64,000 bases of DNA from NCBI GenBank assembly GCA_964036045.1, contig OZ038379.1, positions 67,610,719-67,674,718 of the forward strand, given 5' to 3'. Position numbers and translations under genes: made by a program. The stretch is from Eutreptiella sp. 'Long Island Sound 2002' (taxonomy: Eukaryota > Euglenozoa > Euglenophyceae > Eutreptiales > Eutreptiaceae). Positions 20,444 to 32,436 of the stretch are shown here, piece by piece; the stretch's first letter is position 1; each line of letters starts with the position of its first letter. The notes under the pieces were generated by a model. The model saw only the letters and a program-made list of their open reading frames with translations, did not search any database and was not told the origin of the DNA.

Positions 20444-21850
20444 AGTGCCTGGACCCAGTGGTATGCCGTGGTCGGGACCGCCAGCTGGAGCTCCGGGTCG
20501 ATGGGGAGCAACGCCGCCTCTGGCCACACCCGCGGCTTGGCCGCTTTGGCGGGGTCTCTGAGGCAGGCCTGGAGCAGAAGGGCGTCCTGGTGGCCCTCTT
20601 TCGGCGCTTTGACGATCACAGGGGCGCAGTCGGCCACGCAGATTGTGGCTACAGGCCCCAGCAAGCGCTGCGAGTCGCAGATGACGACGTGCGTGTCTGC
20701 CGGGCTGAACACTCAGACGGCCTGTTTTGGGGCTGCCGCCCCCGTTTTGCCACTGCAAGGGTGGTTGATGGGCCGGGGTATGTGGTTGGTCCCGCGTGGA
20801 GGTCCGGGATGTCCGTGGCGCAGATGGCATCGCCGTGCCACGCGGCTCGCAGGTGTCCCTCCTCGTTGGGGCTGAAGAACCAGGTATGAGGGTTGGGGAA
20901 TTGCGGCTTCTGTTGCCTGCTGGGGGCACACATAGTGTGCATAAGGACCGCCAGGCGCCAGCGGTCCGCTGTCATGTAGTAGGCCTGGGTGGGCGCCTGC
21001 CGCCAGTCCGTAGGGATTGGGAAAGCCTCTTGCCTGGAGCTGCTGTGCCAGATTGCTCACTTGCCATGGGCCAAGACGTGCGAGCGGTAGCCCCCGCCGA
21101 AACCATGTAGGACAGCCCAGTAGCCCGCCGCCTGTACAACCAGCGCTTCCCCCTGCTGCTGCCCGGGGGTTGGCGCCTCCCCGGTCATGTCACGGATGCC
21201 CGAGGGCTGGCGCAGCGTGTCACTCCAAAGGTGGGGCGCGTCGTTCTGCGGCCCCGGGATTGTGCCCGTAACCGATGCTGGGCCATTCTGGTGGACGAAA
21301 CCCTCCCTGCCATCTGCCAGGAGCGCCGCCACGACGGCTTAAAGCTGCTCAGCCGTAAGGGGCGCTATTGGCGTGTGGGGTGCCGCGGGTCGGCTGGGCG
21401 GTGCCTCCTGGTGAGGGACAGGCGGCAGCAGATGTCTTGGCCACATTGCCAAGGGCCCCATGGTGACGGCCGTGACCATAGACGCCAGCACCGCGCGGCA
21501 CGTGCGGCAGTCCCGTGGTGTCCCTGGTGAGGTATCGGCAGTCCGCGGCCAACACTGCCACTCTGCAATTTTTGTGGTCCGGCACACCGCCAGGCGCGGC
21601 GCGGCGCCCCCTCTGTTGCACTGCGGGGGCCATATCGAGTGAGGGCCATCCGGGAACGCCTCCCGGTCCTGCCCCCGTTTGGGGGGCAGGTGGGTGCGGC
21701 TGTGGGGAGTCGTGTGCGCTCCGGCCTCGAGGATATGCGGCATACAAGTGTCTGCGGTGTTCGGTCGCCGCCGCGGGAGGAAGAGGAGTTGGTGTAGGTA
21801 CAAGTGGGCAACCTGAAACCGTGCGATCGCAGCAGGGAAAACAAAACCAA
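20444..21850 (-). pseudogene. Element A 5' part (ORF1 N-terminal region), minus copy
   Basis: Read on the minus strand, this block supplies sequence upstream of what the plus copy keeps. DPELQLAVPTTAYHW near 20480 matches LELQLAVPTAVYHW at 30145, proving identity. Upstream frames include a segment 20649-20975 with HTWFFSPNEEGHLRAAWHGD and 21340-21640 with CRTTKIAEWQCWPRTAD and a CRTC pair. Frames shift several times, so it is decayed. The ORF1 product is unrecognised apart from its later C2H2 finger. The element's true 5' end is probably near 21850-22200, where composition becomes A-rich on the plus strand. Confidence 0.6.
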
Positions 21851-22179
21851 GAAAAAGACGCACAGCCAACAAAAACAAACAGAGAAATCGTTTTTCCGAC
21901 CTCAGAAACCCCCCAAAAAATTTTACGCCGCTGTTTGGCGAGGTCGTAAACTTAGGACGGACACAGAACGCCAAGAACAAGCGAGCCGCGACGACTAGGA
22001 ATTTGAGCGCTGCGTGCCCCAAACCACCTAGCAAAGTGCGTGCTATAGGAGGTAGGCAACTTGTCCGCGTAAAAAAAATCGAGAAACAAAACAAAAGGAG
22101 AGGCACAAAACCAAAAACAAAAAAAGCACGAAACACCACCACAGGCGAACCACGGAAGACCCCACGCCAACAGCCACCG
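21851..22179. other. A-rich stretch, no gene seen
   Basis: The plus strand is strongly A-rich with runs such as AAAAAAAATC and AAACAAAAC. A hydrophobic minus-strand frame across it is simply the translation of poly-T. It may include the 5' untranslated region of minus-strand element A. Confidence 0.4.
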
Positions 22180-23103
22180 ACCACGGGGAAACAAAGGTAT
22201 GACAAAGAAGTATGTTACGACCCCGTGCATCCTACACTTTGCCCTCTACACATGCGTAGGTGAAGAAACCAAGTATGTCGCGAAGGAGGGCGCCAAAGGG
22301 ACAACGCCACACGCAAAAAACGAACAACGAACCACCACGCACGTCATAAAGCATGTGTACAAACACGAACCACACCCATATCTGCATTCCTCCATAGACT
22401 CCAAGCACCGCGAGGTACATGACGACGGAGGCAAGGAAAAAAAAGAGCAAAGGGTATGGGACGGCCACAGAACATGGGGAAACAATGGTATGGCGAACAA
22501 GTATGTTAAAAACCCATACACCCCGCACCACCCCCGCAAAGGAAGCATAGGTGTGGACCGATGGATACCAAGTATTTCAAAAATGCGAAGGAGGGTGCCA
22601 AAGGGACCACGCACGCATACACAAGCGTACAAACACGAATCCCGCCCATGAAACCATGAGACGCCAAAAGCCCGCAAGGTACAAGAAGACGGAGACAAGG
22701 TTAAGGAGAAAAATGGTATAAAGCCCCACCCGCCGCCCCACCCACACAACATGCACACGCTCTCGCTATAGGGGATGGCCACGAACCACGGGGAAAAAAT
22801 GGTATGGCAGACAAGTATGTTAAGAGCCCATACACCCCGCACCACCCCCACAACGTAAGCATAGGTGTGGAAACCAAGTATGTTAAAATTGCGAAGAAGG
22901 GCACCAAAGGGACCACGCATGCATACACAAGCGAACAAACATGAACCACGCCCAAGAAACCATGAGACGCCAAACGCCCGCAAGGTACAAGAGGACGGAG
23001 ACAAGGTCAAGGAGAAACATGGTATGAAACCCGACCCCCCGCCCCACCCACACAACATGCACACGCCCTCTCTACAGGGGATGACAACGAGGAGCTCCAC
23101 AAG
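22180..23103. repeat. Three tandem units of about 300 bp
   Basis: Units start near 22180, 22478 and 22787 with CACGGGGAAA-type sequence followed by GGTATG. All contain a CCAAGTAT(G/T)T tract, GCCAAAGGGAC(A/C)ACGC, a CAAACA(C/T)GAA block and a (G/C)AAGGTACA(A/T)GA(A/G)GACGGAG-like block; the last two also share a CCCACCCACACAACATGC tail. The second and third are most alike. No stable ORF runs through them. Confidence 0.8.
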
Positions 23104-23394
23104 GTATGGCAAGTATGTTACCGCAAAAAAAAACCACCTTGCACACCCTCTCTATAGGGAAAACACAAGGCAAAGAGGTACGTTATCGAAGACGCTACGG
23201 AAAAAATAAAAAGGGACTCGAGGCACAACACGCAACAAGACTAAATAGGTGAAAAAAAAGACAAAAACGTGAACCACAAGAGGAGAGGTAGGACCGCCGC
23301 GACTGCCCCACACCCCACCAACCCCCCAATGACCTGCACACGCTCTCTCTCTACAGGGGGAAAAATGCGCGGTGGGACAAATAGAGAGGTATGT
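22761..23394 (+). other. Series of splice-like acceptor/donor pairs around 20-32 nt segments
   Basis: Pyrimidine-rich tracts ending in AG are each followed 20-32 nt later by GTATG or GTACG. Acceptors end at 22771, 23077, 23157 and 23356; donors begin at 22802, 23104, 23178 and 23389, enclosing segments 22772-22801, 23078-23103, 23158-23177 and 23357-23388. Further GTATG donors lie at 22197, 22498 and about 23507. The intervals between would be introns of roughly 54 to 276 nt. This looks like microexons, or tandem donor units like spliced-leader genes. It rests on sequence pattern alone. Confidence 0.4.
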
Positions 23395-25076
23395 ATTTGG
23401 TATTTCGCATATCACGCATTTTCGCTGCACATCTACACGACCTCTTCTTTTGCTTTTCTTCTGCCTCTTGGCCACGACCATGCCGACCGAGGACGAGAAC
23501 CAACCAAGGTATGACACACCCCACAAACCACACACCGCACGCACACACACTCACACACACGGCAACCTCACCGCGCACGACCCCCGCACGCCACCCACAC
23601 CAACACGAAGAGCCACACAGCACACACACACACACCAGGGCCAAGGAGAAGGGCACCCTAGGACCCACAGCCAGGAGTGGCGAGCGGGCCCCCACCACCA
23701 CAACCGGCGGACCCCAGCCAGGAATGGCGGGGAACCACGCCCACGGCCCTCGGCCAGGAGTGGCGAGGGACCAACCACCGCGCCCAGCGGCGAACCCCAG
23801 CCAGGAGTGGCGGGGCCCCGCAACCAAACCCCTCAGCCAGGGGTCGCAAGGGACCAACCGCCACCACACAACGGCGGACCCCAGCCAGGAGTGGCGGGGC
23901 ACAGCACCCAGGTCCCTCAGCCAGGAGTGGGGGGGGACCCACACCACACACCAACCACACCCACACAAACACCAGCCGTAAGCCCCAACCAAAAGAGGTG
24001 GGGACAACAAACCACTGACCACCGGTACACCACACACACGCAACCACGCACACCGGCGCACGCCGAAGACACACCCACGCCGCACCACCACACCACACCA
24101 CCAACAACGCGGACACCACAAACACGCAACACACAACACAGCACGGCCACCGCGCGCAGCCACACACACCACAAACACACACAACAAGGGACACCCCCGG
24201 CCAAGAAACAACCCACTGCAACCAGCAGGCCCCAGCCAGGAGTCCCGGGGAGCCGCACACCACCACCGCCGGCGGACCCCAGCCAGGAGTGGCGGGGAAC
24301 CGCACCCGGGGCCCTCAGCCAGGACCGGCGAGGAACACCGGCCGGCACCGGCAGCGAAACCCAGCCAGGAGTGGCGGGAAGTCGCACACAGGAACCTCCG
24401 CCAGGAGTGGCGAGGGACCAACCACAGCACACACCAGCCACACCCCCACCAACACCAGCAACAGCGAGAGGAAGCAAGGACCGGCAACCACACAGCACCA
24501 ACACACCACGCACGCACACGCACACACACACAAAAGCACGCGGAAGACACACCCACATGCGCACCATCACCACCACAGACACCACGAACACACACCACAC
24601 ACACCAGCACAGACACCACACGCAAACGCCACGCCACAAGCACACACAACACGGGAAACCCCCACCAACGGAAACACCCATCGCCGCGGCCGGCCGACCC
24701 CAGTCAGGAGTGGCGGGGAACCGCACCGGAGACAATCAGCCAGGAGTGGCAGGGGCCCACCCACCACCGCCACCAGCGGACCCTCCAGCCAGGAGCGGCG
24801 GGGAAGCGCAGCCAGGACCCGCAGCAAGGAGTGGCAAGCCACCACACACCACCGCCGCCAGCGGACCCCAGCCAGGAGCGAGGGGGATCCGCACTGGGGC
24901 CCTCAGCCAGGAGTGGCGAGCAGCACCCACCACCAGGGGCAGCGAAACCCAGCCAGGAGTGGCGGGGAATCGCACTCAGGAACCTCCACCAGGAGTGGCA
25001 AGGGACCAACCACGACACACACCAGCCACACCCACACCCACACCAGCGGCAAGCCCTAGCCGGGGAAAGCAACCGC

Positions 25077-25107
<31 letters not shown>

Positions 25108-26296
25108 CACCAACACACAGGGAAGACACACCCACTCCTGCGCCACCACCAAGAGCACACGTCACAAACAGCAGCACAGACACCACGCGCGCACGCGCCG
25201 CGCCACAAACACACACACCACGAAAAACCCCCACCCAACCCCACCGAAACGGCCACCGCCGCGGCCGGCGGATCCCAGCCAGGAGTGGCGGGGAACCGCA
25301 ACCAGGATCGCACTCAGGAGTGGCAAGCAACCACACACCACCGCCGCCAGTGGACCCCAGCCAGGAGTGGCATGGATCCGAATCTGGGGCCCTCAGCCAG
25401 GAGTGGCGAGGAACACCCACCACCAACGGCAGCGAAACCCAGCCAGGAGTGGCGGGAAAACGCACTCAGGAACCTCCGCCAGGAGCTGCGAGGGACCACC
25501 CAAAAGACACACCAGCCACACCCACACCCACACCAGCGGCAAGCCCCAGCCGAGGAAACCAACCGCCACACGCCACACAAGCACCAACACACAGGGAAGC
25601 CACACTCACACCCGGACCACCACCACAAACACACAACACACACACCAGCACGCGCCGCGCCACAAACACACACAACACGGGAAACCCCCCACCCAACCCC
25701 ACAGGAACGGCCACCACGGCAGCCGGCAGACCCCAGCCAGGAGTGGCGGGGAACCGCACCCAGGACCCTCAGCCAGGAATGGCGGGGGGCCACCCACCAC
25801 CAACACCAGCGGACCCCCCAGGCCAGGAGTGGCGGGGGACCGCATCCAGGGCCCTCAGCCAGGAGTGGCGAGGGAACGCCCACCCAGGACCCTCAGCCGG
25901 AAGCGAGGGACCACACCCCACAAACTAACGGACCTCAGCCAGGAGTGGCGAAGGCCCAACCCCCCACAAACACCAGAGGACCCCAGCCAGGAGTGGCGGG
26001 AAGCCACGCCCAAGACCCTCAGCCAGGAGTGGCGAGGGACCATCCGCCGCCACCGGCGGCGAGCCTCAGCCAGGAGTGGCGGGGACACGCACACAAGCAA
26101 CTCGGCGAGGAGTGGCGAGGAGCCGCCCCCCCACCACCACCATCCCACCCCACCCAGGAGAGACAGAAAACCCACCACCACAACCCACACAGCGAAAGGA
26201 GGGGGCGGAACGAAAGGGCCCCATGGGAAACGCAGGCGAGGGACCCAACCTCAGGGGTTTGGGGGCCCCCCTGGTGACCGTATCGGCCCCACCTGA
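23372..26296 (+). CDS. Possible satellite-encoded Pro/Thr/Gln-rich ORF (974 aa)
   Basis: A frame of 974 codons runs through the satellite. Near its start is a hydrophobic stretch RPLLLLFFCLLATT that resembles a signal peptide, followed by repeats of PQPGVAG and PQPGVARD in a 28-residue rhythm. Because the 84-bp repeat is a multiple of three and stop-poor, an open frame could arise without selection, and other frames are open over shorter spans. A donor-like GGTATG after residue ~45 would also interrupt it. I list it as possible but not proven. Confidence 0.2.
23660..26140. repeat. Higher-order satellite built on CCAGCCAGGAGTGGCGGGG
   Basis: The core occurs dozens of times. In the first array (23671-23921) copies are spaced alternately about 48 and 36 bp, giving an 84-bp dimer. 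Blocks of four to six cores alternate with 250-300-bp A/C-rich stretches (CACACACCAGCCACACCC..., CGCCGCGCCACAAACAC...), forming a larger unit of about 500-590 bp seen at about 24425, 25010 and 25505. Isolated cores occur downstream at about 26855, 27240, 28492, 28830 and 29440, and a tandem array of the same core ends the window. Confidence 0.9.
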
Positions 26297-27379
26297 ACAC
26301 ACACAATAAGGTGGGATACGCCCGGGACCGTTGGTCAGCATCCCGCGGTGGCACCGGCCTGGGGGGGTGACCAATGGGCCTGACCAAGAGGACTCCCCAG
26401 GGCACGTACTGCGGTTCAGGCCAAGCGAGGGGCTGCGGGTAGCGCACACGGTCCTTCGGGGCAGGCAAGAGACACGCCTATCCTGCAAGGACTCCCCTGC
26501 GACCCACAGTGTACAAAACCCCGGTGTGGGGAACGGCTGGAGTACCTGGCTACCGAGCAGGTGCATTTGTACCGAGCGGGTACAAATGGATGGCCCGTAC
26601 AACAGAGTTACACCCCGACGGGGAGTGCAAGCATCGGCCCCCCCAAGGGGAAACACCAGGGGAAGGGACCCGAGCCAGCGTCAAGGACTCCTTCCCCCCC
26701 CCCCCCCACCCAGCCCCGTCGCACACCCACCACAGCCCGGGTAGGCCCGGGCAAGGCACCAGGGGAACAGCGCCCCAAGCGACGCGGCAAAGAGAAAGAG
26801 GGGGCAGGGCACGCAAAAGGGGGCGGCGGGGGAACACACCACCACCGACAGACCCCAGCCAGGGGTGGTGGGGAACCACACCCGGGCTCCACAGCCAGGG
26901 CGGGAGAAGGGGGACGACACGCAGCCCCCGAACCCACACAGAGCAGCCAAACCAAGCCCAGAGAGGCGAGGACAGGCACCCAAACGCACCACCAACAAAC
27001 CACGCACACGCCCGTGCGCGCACACAACACACACCGCCACAGCCGCCACCGAGCACGAGCCCCACAAACACACACAACACATCAAAGCGCGAGCTCCGCC
27101 CGCACCACAAACGCACACAACACAGGAAAACCCAAAGAACAAGAGCCCAGCAACCCTGCGCAAGGGGAGCTGCACAGCCGCCAGAAACACCGCTAGGACA
27201 CAAGAGTAGACCAACCAGCAGCACCCACCAAGCCCTCAGCCAGGAGTGGCGAGCGCCCACACCCAGCAACACCCAACGACCAACCACACGCAAACCCACA
27301 CACAGGACCAGTAACTGCGACACCCACACCAGCACTGCCACCAACATCCCAACCAAGACCACCCAAACGGAACGCCACA
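26297..27379. other. Unassigned sequence with a perfect hairpin
   Basis: No gene recognised. The segment 26300-26640 is more complex in sequence than its neighbours and contains CATTTGTACC-GAGCG-GGTACAAATG (26564-26588), a perfect 10-bp stem. After 26690 it becomes C/A-rich with two satellite-core copies (about 26855 and 27240). Frames open here are compositional. Confidence 0.5.
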
Positions 27380-30060
27380 ATACCCTCACCAGCGGAGACA
27401 CCCGGAGCCACTGGAGACACTGGCGGCAAGGACACCCAGTGCATGAAGAACGGCACCCTCATCATCCAGCGCAACGCCCTCACCGTCGGCAACACCAGCA
27501 ACCCCAGCACCCAGCAAAACGCCTAAGACACCCTCGCCAACATCAAATCAACACAAGAAGCCACCCAACACCGGCCAACGACCACACCCGCGCCACCCAC
27601 CGACCCGCACCCAGAGCCGCCTTCGCCAGCATCCACACCATCCGAAACACCAACACCACCAACAATCATGCCAAGACAACACCCTCACCCTCACCATCAC
27701 CGGCAGCGCCGCCGTCCTCACCAACGCCTACGACAACTACGCACACCAACACCAGGTACAACACCTACACCACCCAAGCCAACGGCATCAACAACACCAT
27801 CGCCAGCACCACCCTACCATCAGCGTCGCCACCGGCAACCTCCTGCACCAGAGGCAACCAGCGCCGCCACAACCGGTAAACCAACAAACCACCAAGCCTC
27901 CGCCAGAGGAGACAATGGCACACGCCCGGAACCATCAACAACAACACCCTCGCCACCAAAGCATTGCACAGGACGCCATCCACCACACCATCACCAGCGG
28001 CATCCACACCACCGGCACCACCGACACCACCGGCGCCACTGACGACATCACCCGGGGCATCGCCTGCAACACCCTCACCAACGGCATCACCAGCGACCCA
28101 CACCACCTACTGCATCCCCTCCTTGTCAGAGTCAATGGAACCAGCCAGCGCCCGCCCGGGAACAAAGGCAGCCCATCCCCGAACACAAGCCACTGACCGC
28201 CCACAGACAGACCCACACCAATCACCAGCAGCATCAGCAACATCAGAGACGCCGTAAACCCAAGCAACGCCCGCAACGGCCTCGCCACGGGCATCACCAA
28301 CAGCACCACCGACAGCGCGACCTCAGCGACAGCAACCCGGAGCCTCAACGACAGCCACCACGGCGACACCACCCAGTACAACGCCTGCAACACCATCGGC
28401 ATCAAAGACACCAAGGAGGGCCCCGACACCAGGCACGGCAAACACCGCCAGGGCCAACACAGCGGCCAGCAACGCCCACGGGAACCTCCGCCAGGAGTGG
28501 CGAGGTCCCGACCCCACGGCACTGTCAGAACACCAGCATCCGTCCAGGGTATTACCTACAACGCCCTCGCCATTGGCATCACCGGCGGCGCCAACACCCG
28601 GAGCTCCGCCGGCGGCACCCTCACCAACAAGGTCACCAGCACCACCGACAGCGGCAACACAGCAACACCACCACCAATCCACAGCGTCGACACCCTCAAC
28701 CACAACCGGTGCAACACCTACAACTACGAACCCAAAGACAGCCGAGGGAACTACCCTAACACCAGAGACAACCGGCACCACCAGGACCGCAAGCCAACCG
28801 ACCACCAGCCAACCACCAGCGCACGCCGGGCCCTCCGCCAGGAGTGCCAAGACCCCACGCCTGGAACCGCCAACTACCCAAGCGTAGGCCGCGCCCAGCA
28901 CCAACACCAACAACACCCAAACCATCAGACCACCACGAGGCACGCCAACCACCAAGTATCACCTGTGACACCCTCACCGTCAGCAACACCAGCGAAGCCA
29001 ACACCGACAGCACTATCCACACAACCATCAACCCCATGAACGACGTGCCAAGGTACATCGCCTACAACACCCCTACCATCACCACCACCTCCCAGCACAG
29101 AATAACACCTACGGCGCCCCCCCCGTCTGCGTCACCAAGGACGCCAGGAGGGCTGGCGAACAAGCGCCACCAGCGCCACCCACCGGGCCCCCAGCCAGAG
29201 GTAGCAACAGCACACACCAAACAAGGCCCAGGGACCACCCACACCCGGAACCGCCACTCCCACCATCATCAACGCCAGCGGCACCACAGGGCAACACACC
29301 GCCTACCTACAACACCCTCACCATTCGCATCACCGCCCGCAGCATCGAAATCACGGGGAGCATCATCAACAACCACCCCAGGCAGCACCAACAACCACAA
29401 CAACACCATCACAGCGAAACCAGCGGCACCCTCCGCCAGGAGTGGCGAGGAGATAACCCGACAACGCGGAGCCGCATCCAGCGCCCTCGGCACCCTCAGC
29501 ATCGGAGCACCACCACCGGCACCAATTGCCACCACACCACCATCAGCGTCACCAACGCCACCGACGCCTGACACGACAACCGCACAGCCCGCACCAACGG
29601 CATTAGCCGAACCGTCACTGACACCACCTGCACCAACCTCACCGGCGGCATAGCCCGGTTAACCACCTGCGACCGCGAATCGCAGGCACTAACAACCAGG
29701 ACATCGCCGACAACACTCCCGGCGTCACCAGCGCCAACACCCGCACCGCCCTCAGCAACACCACCGAAAGCAGCACCATCGACCGATGCCCACATCACCC
29801 TCACAAACCGTTTCACCGGCGACGCCACCACCTGGATACGGGTCCCCCATCCCATCCCCCCTACCAAGAACAACAGCGGCATCGCCTACACCCCCCACCA
29901 TCTGCACAGCCAGCGACACCCTCACAAGCACCAACCGAAACACTGGCGACCGCAGCCTCACCAACAACCGGCACCCCCACTACCACTGTAACCAGCACCT
30001 TCACCACCAGTCACGCCACCCACCGTCGGCGCCAGCCACCAACGACGCCAACACCGCACC
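27380..30060 (+). repeat. Decayed Asn/Thr-rich coding-type repeats
   Basis: AACACCCTCACCATCACC-like phrases recur many times at irregular intervals (for example 27463, 27680, 28068, 28562, 28967, 29310). Where a frame persists they read NTLTI-type turns such as CNTLTNGITSD, YNALAIGITGG and YNTLTIRITARSIEI. Such short, evenly built Thr/Asn/Gly/Ile repeats are typical of beta-helix surface or adhesin proteins, but the frame changes constantly, so at best this is a relic. A pure ACC-type DNA repeat is the alternative. The same repeat class is at 43738-44860. Confidence 0.5.
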
Positions 30061-30084
30061 CTAAACCAGACCTACACCCTGAAG

Positions 30085-30855
30085 GACAACGTGAGGGCAG
30101 CGAGCCCGGGAGTGAGGCCGGCAGCGGCGCACCCTGCCGACCTAGAGCTCCAGCTGGCGGTCCCGACCGCAGTGTACCACTGGCTACAAGCCTTCCAGGA
30201 CCTGCGATAGAGGGGCAAACCCGACCGCCAAATCGGCGCCACGCACTGGCAAGCGTGGCTGCAGAAAGACGCGCAGCGGGATACCGTCCTGAGTCTCCGG
30301 CCCGCGCCCGCAACACGAGCCCTTGATGCGGCGGCCCCGGGCCGCGCTTTGGCGCCAAACACGGTTCCACTGGCCAACCTGCCCTTCGAACCAGCGCCGC
30401 AGGGCGCCATCCGAGAGTCAGTGCCGCTCCCCCCGGCGCGAGGGGCCACAGAACCAACGAAATGCCCCCTGTGTGCGGACAAGTACTACACAAGCGGGGC
30501 GATGCTGGAACACCTGGCGTGGTACGCAGTGCACGCTGCAGCCCCGGTGGATGACAAGGAGGCGGCCTCCAACATCCTCCAAGGGAGGGCACAGAGGTCC
30601 CCGTGGCACGCCCCGTATGGCCGGCGCCCCCCGCCCCAGACAGCCGACCACGCAGACGGCGAGGAGGAGGCACCCGGAGCGGCCTCCGGAACTGGCGGTG
30701 CGGCCCAACAAGGGTCCATCCCCGCGGGGCTGGCCCCCCTGGCCCCCCTGTGGGCCCCGCTGGGAGCGGGCTCCCCGCACCCCAGGGCCCCGGCGCACCG
30801 GGGAGCCCTGGCTGCCCCAGCGGACCCAGCGGCAATGCCGATGCGGGACGGCTGA
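30085..30855 (+). pseudogene. Element A ORF1 C-terminal part with C2H2 zinc finger
   Basis: The frame from 30349 contains CPLCADKYYTSGAMLEHL and ends its finger with a His five residues on: C-x2-C-x12-H-x5-H at 30463-30534, all four ligands present. The region before it (30120-30200) matches the minus copy but has a stop (TAG) after FQDLR. A Pro/Gly/Ala-rich linker follows, then TGA at 30853. The endonuclease continues in the same frame immediately after the TGA, and the TGA is shared with the minus copy, so it is probably the genuine ORF1/ORF2 junction. Confidence 0.7.
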
Positions 30856-32395
30856 CTCCAGGAGGACACGGCGGACGACGCCCTATGGCTCCTCTCATGG
30901 AACCTGCGCAACGGCCTTGTGCCGCCAGACCGGTCCCTCTGGGACACGCTCCGGCGGCGCCGGGGACGGGCAGCCCGTACCGACAAGGAGCACCTCATCA
31001 CCGGCATGCTACCCCGGGAGGGGGGCTTTGCCATCATGCTCCAGGAAACAGAGATCGCGACCCGGGCGCAGGAGATGCACGTGGCCGCGGCGCTCCGGGA
31101 TAAGGGGTACACCCCCTTCTTCAGCAGCCGGCTGGCGGAGACGGGAGCCACTTCCACCTGGAGAGGGGGAGTCCTCCTAACCGCAGTCAGCAGCAAGTAC
31201 GTGGCAGAGCACGAGGTGCTTAGTTTCACGGAATGGTCCCTGGGAAGGCCGCGGCCCTGGAAATCCGCAGGGACGGGGGAGGCCTCACCCTCATCAACGT
31301 CCAGGGGCCACAGGCAGGGTGCTCCCCGTGGGCGCGACGGGCGGCGTTCTGGGCCGACATACAAATGTATGCCACGGCGCGCAGCCTCGGTGGGAGACAC
31401 CCGGTGGTCATCGCAGTTGACACCAACGTCTACATGGCTGCCACCTCCAACCCAGCCATGGAGCACTTCCGTGCGGGCCGGGAGGCCTGCGGTATGGAGG
31501 GCCACGGCAGGCGGCGAGGAGGACATGACCCCCACGCTCCACCCGTCCCGGCACAGGGTGGACACCTTCCTGGTCAGTAAACCCCTCCTGCCGTGGTCCC
31601 TGCGGGAAAGCGTCTGGGCCCGCGGCATGGCACACCCCCAGGTGATCGGGTCGGACCACCTCCCGGTCCGCCTGGCCCTGCCGGGCCTCCTCAATGCGGC
31701 GGGGCGCGCGACGATGCCCACCCCCTACAGCCACACGGAGGGCCGCCTCCTCCCGTACGACGCCGAGCCCGCGCCTGTCCAACACTGCCTGTGGGCGGCG
31801 GTCACCGCCGCGCAGAATGAACCCTCCCTGGCGCCCTGGCTGGGACCCGCAGAGCAGCACGCCTATGGGTCCATGCCCGCGGCCACAGTGAACAAGGTGT
31901 TCGAACACCTCCACGCGGGGCATGACGCCCTGGCACGTGTGGTGGGACGCCGGCAGCCGTGCCCGGAGGGGACGGAACCGGCGGGGGGGGACCCCCATGA
32001 GAGCGGGAAACGGCTCTAGGCGGCGGTCCTCCGCTATGACACCCTGGCAGGGTGCGCGCCGGCGGCGTACCAGGCGGACGCGGCACGGCATGGCACCTGG
32101 TCCGAGGCGCCGCTCCGGCTCGCGGAGGAGCTGCGGAGTGCGTTGCCTGGGTTCCGCCCGGCCACACAGGGCCAGCTACAGGAGGAGCTGGAGAAGCAAG
32201 CAGCCGCCCCCGAAGAGGACATCCGCCAACTCCGCGCACTCCTGGCGGCAGACCGCAAGCGCGCCATCAAGGATTTCTGGCGCCGCCACGCCCCCGACAT
32301 CGCCCAGCGGTGAAAGGCCGTGCGGGGAGCCATAGAGGTAGAGGCCCCAGGCCTGTCAGGCCTCTGGCACGTGCGGGTCTCAAACACCCAAACGC
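30856..32395 (+). pseudogene. Element A EEP (APE-type) endonuclease and linker
   Basis: Directly after the TGA the frame reads LWLLSWNLRNGL, the typical EEP opening, then GFAIMLQETEI with the metal-binding Glu near 31045. A shift near 31240 moves to another frame for LTLINVQGP and VVIAVDTNVYM (near 31400, normally GDxN), and a second shift near 31480 restores the first frame for GSDHLPVRLALPG (about 31650), the catalytic Asp-His end. The domain nicks target DNA for target-primed reverse transcription. The linker to RT has TAG at 32017 and TGA at 32311. Confidence 0.8.
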
Positions 32396-32436
32396 TCCTC
32401 ACGGAGGCCCACGACGTGATGTTCGCGGTTCGCGCC

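Noticed and set aside
21339-22205. Minus-strand frame with apparent signal peptide and membrane segments
   Set aside because: The hydrophobic part is translated from poly-T. Only its distal part, inside element A sequence, may have been coding.
23671-23935. CRISPR-like array of evenly spaced short repeats
   Set aside because: Spacers are themselves repeated, spacing alternates, and the context is a eukaryotic satellite; no cas genes.
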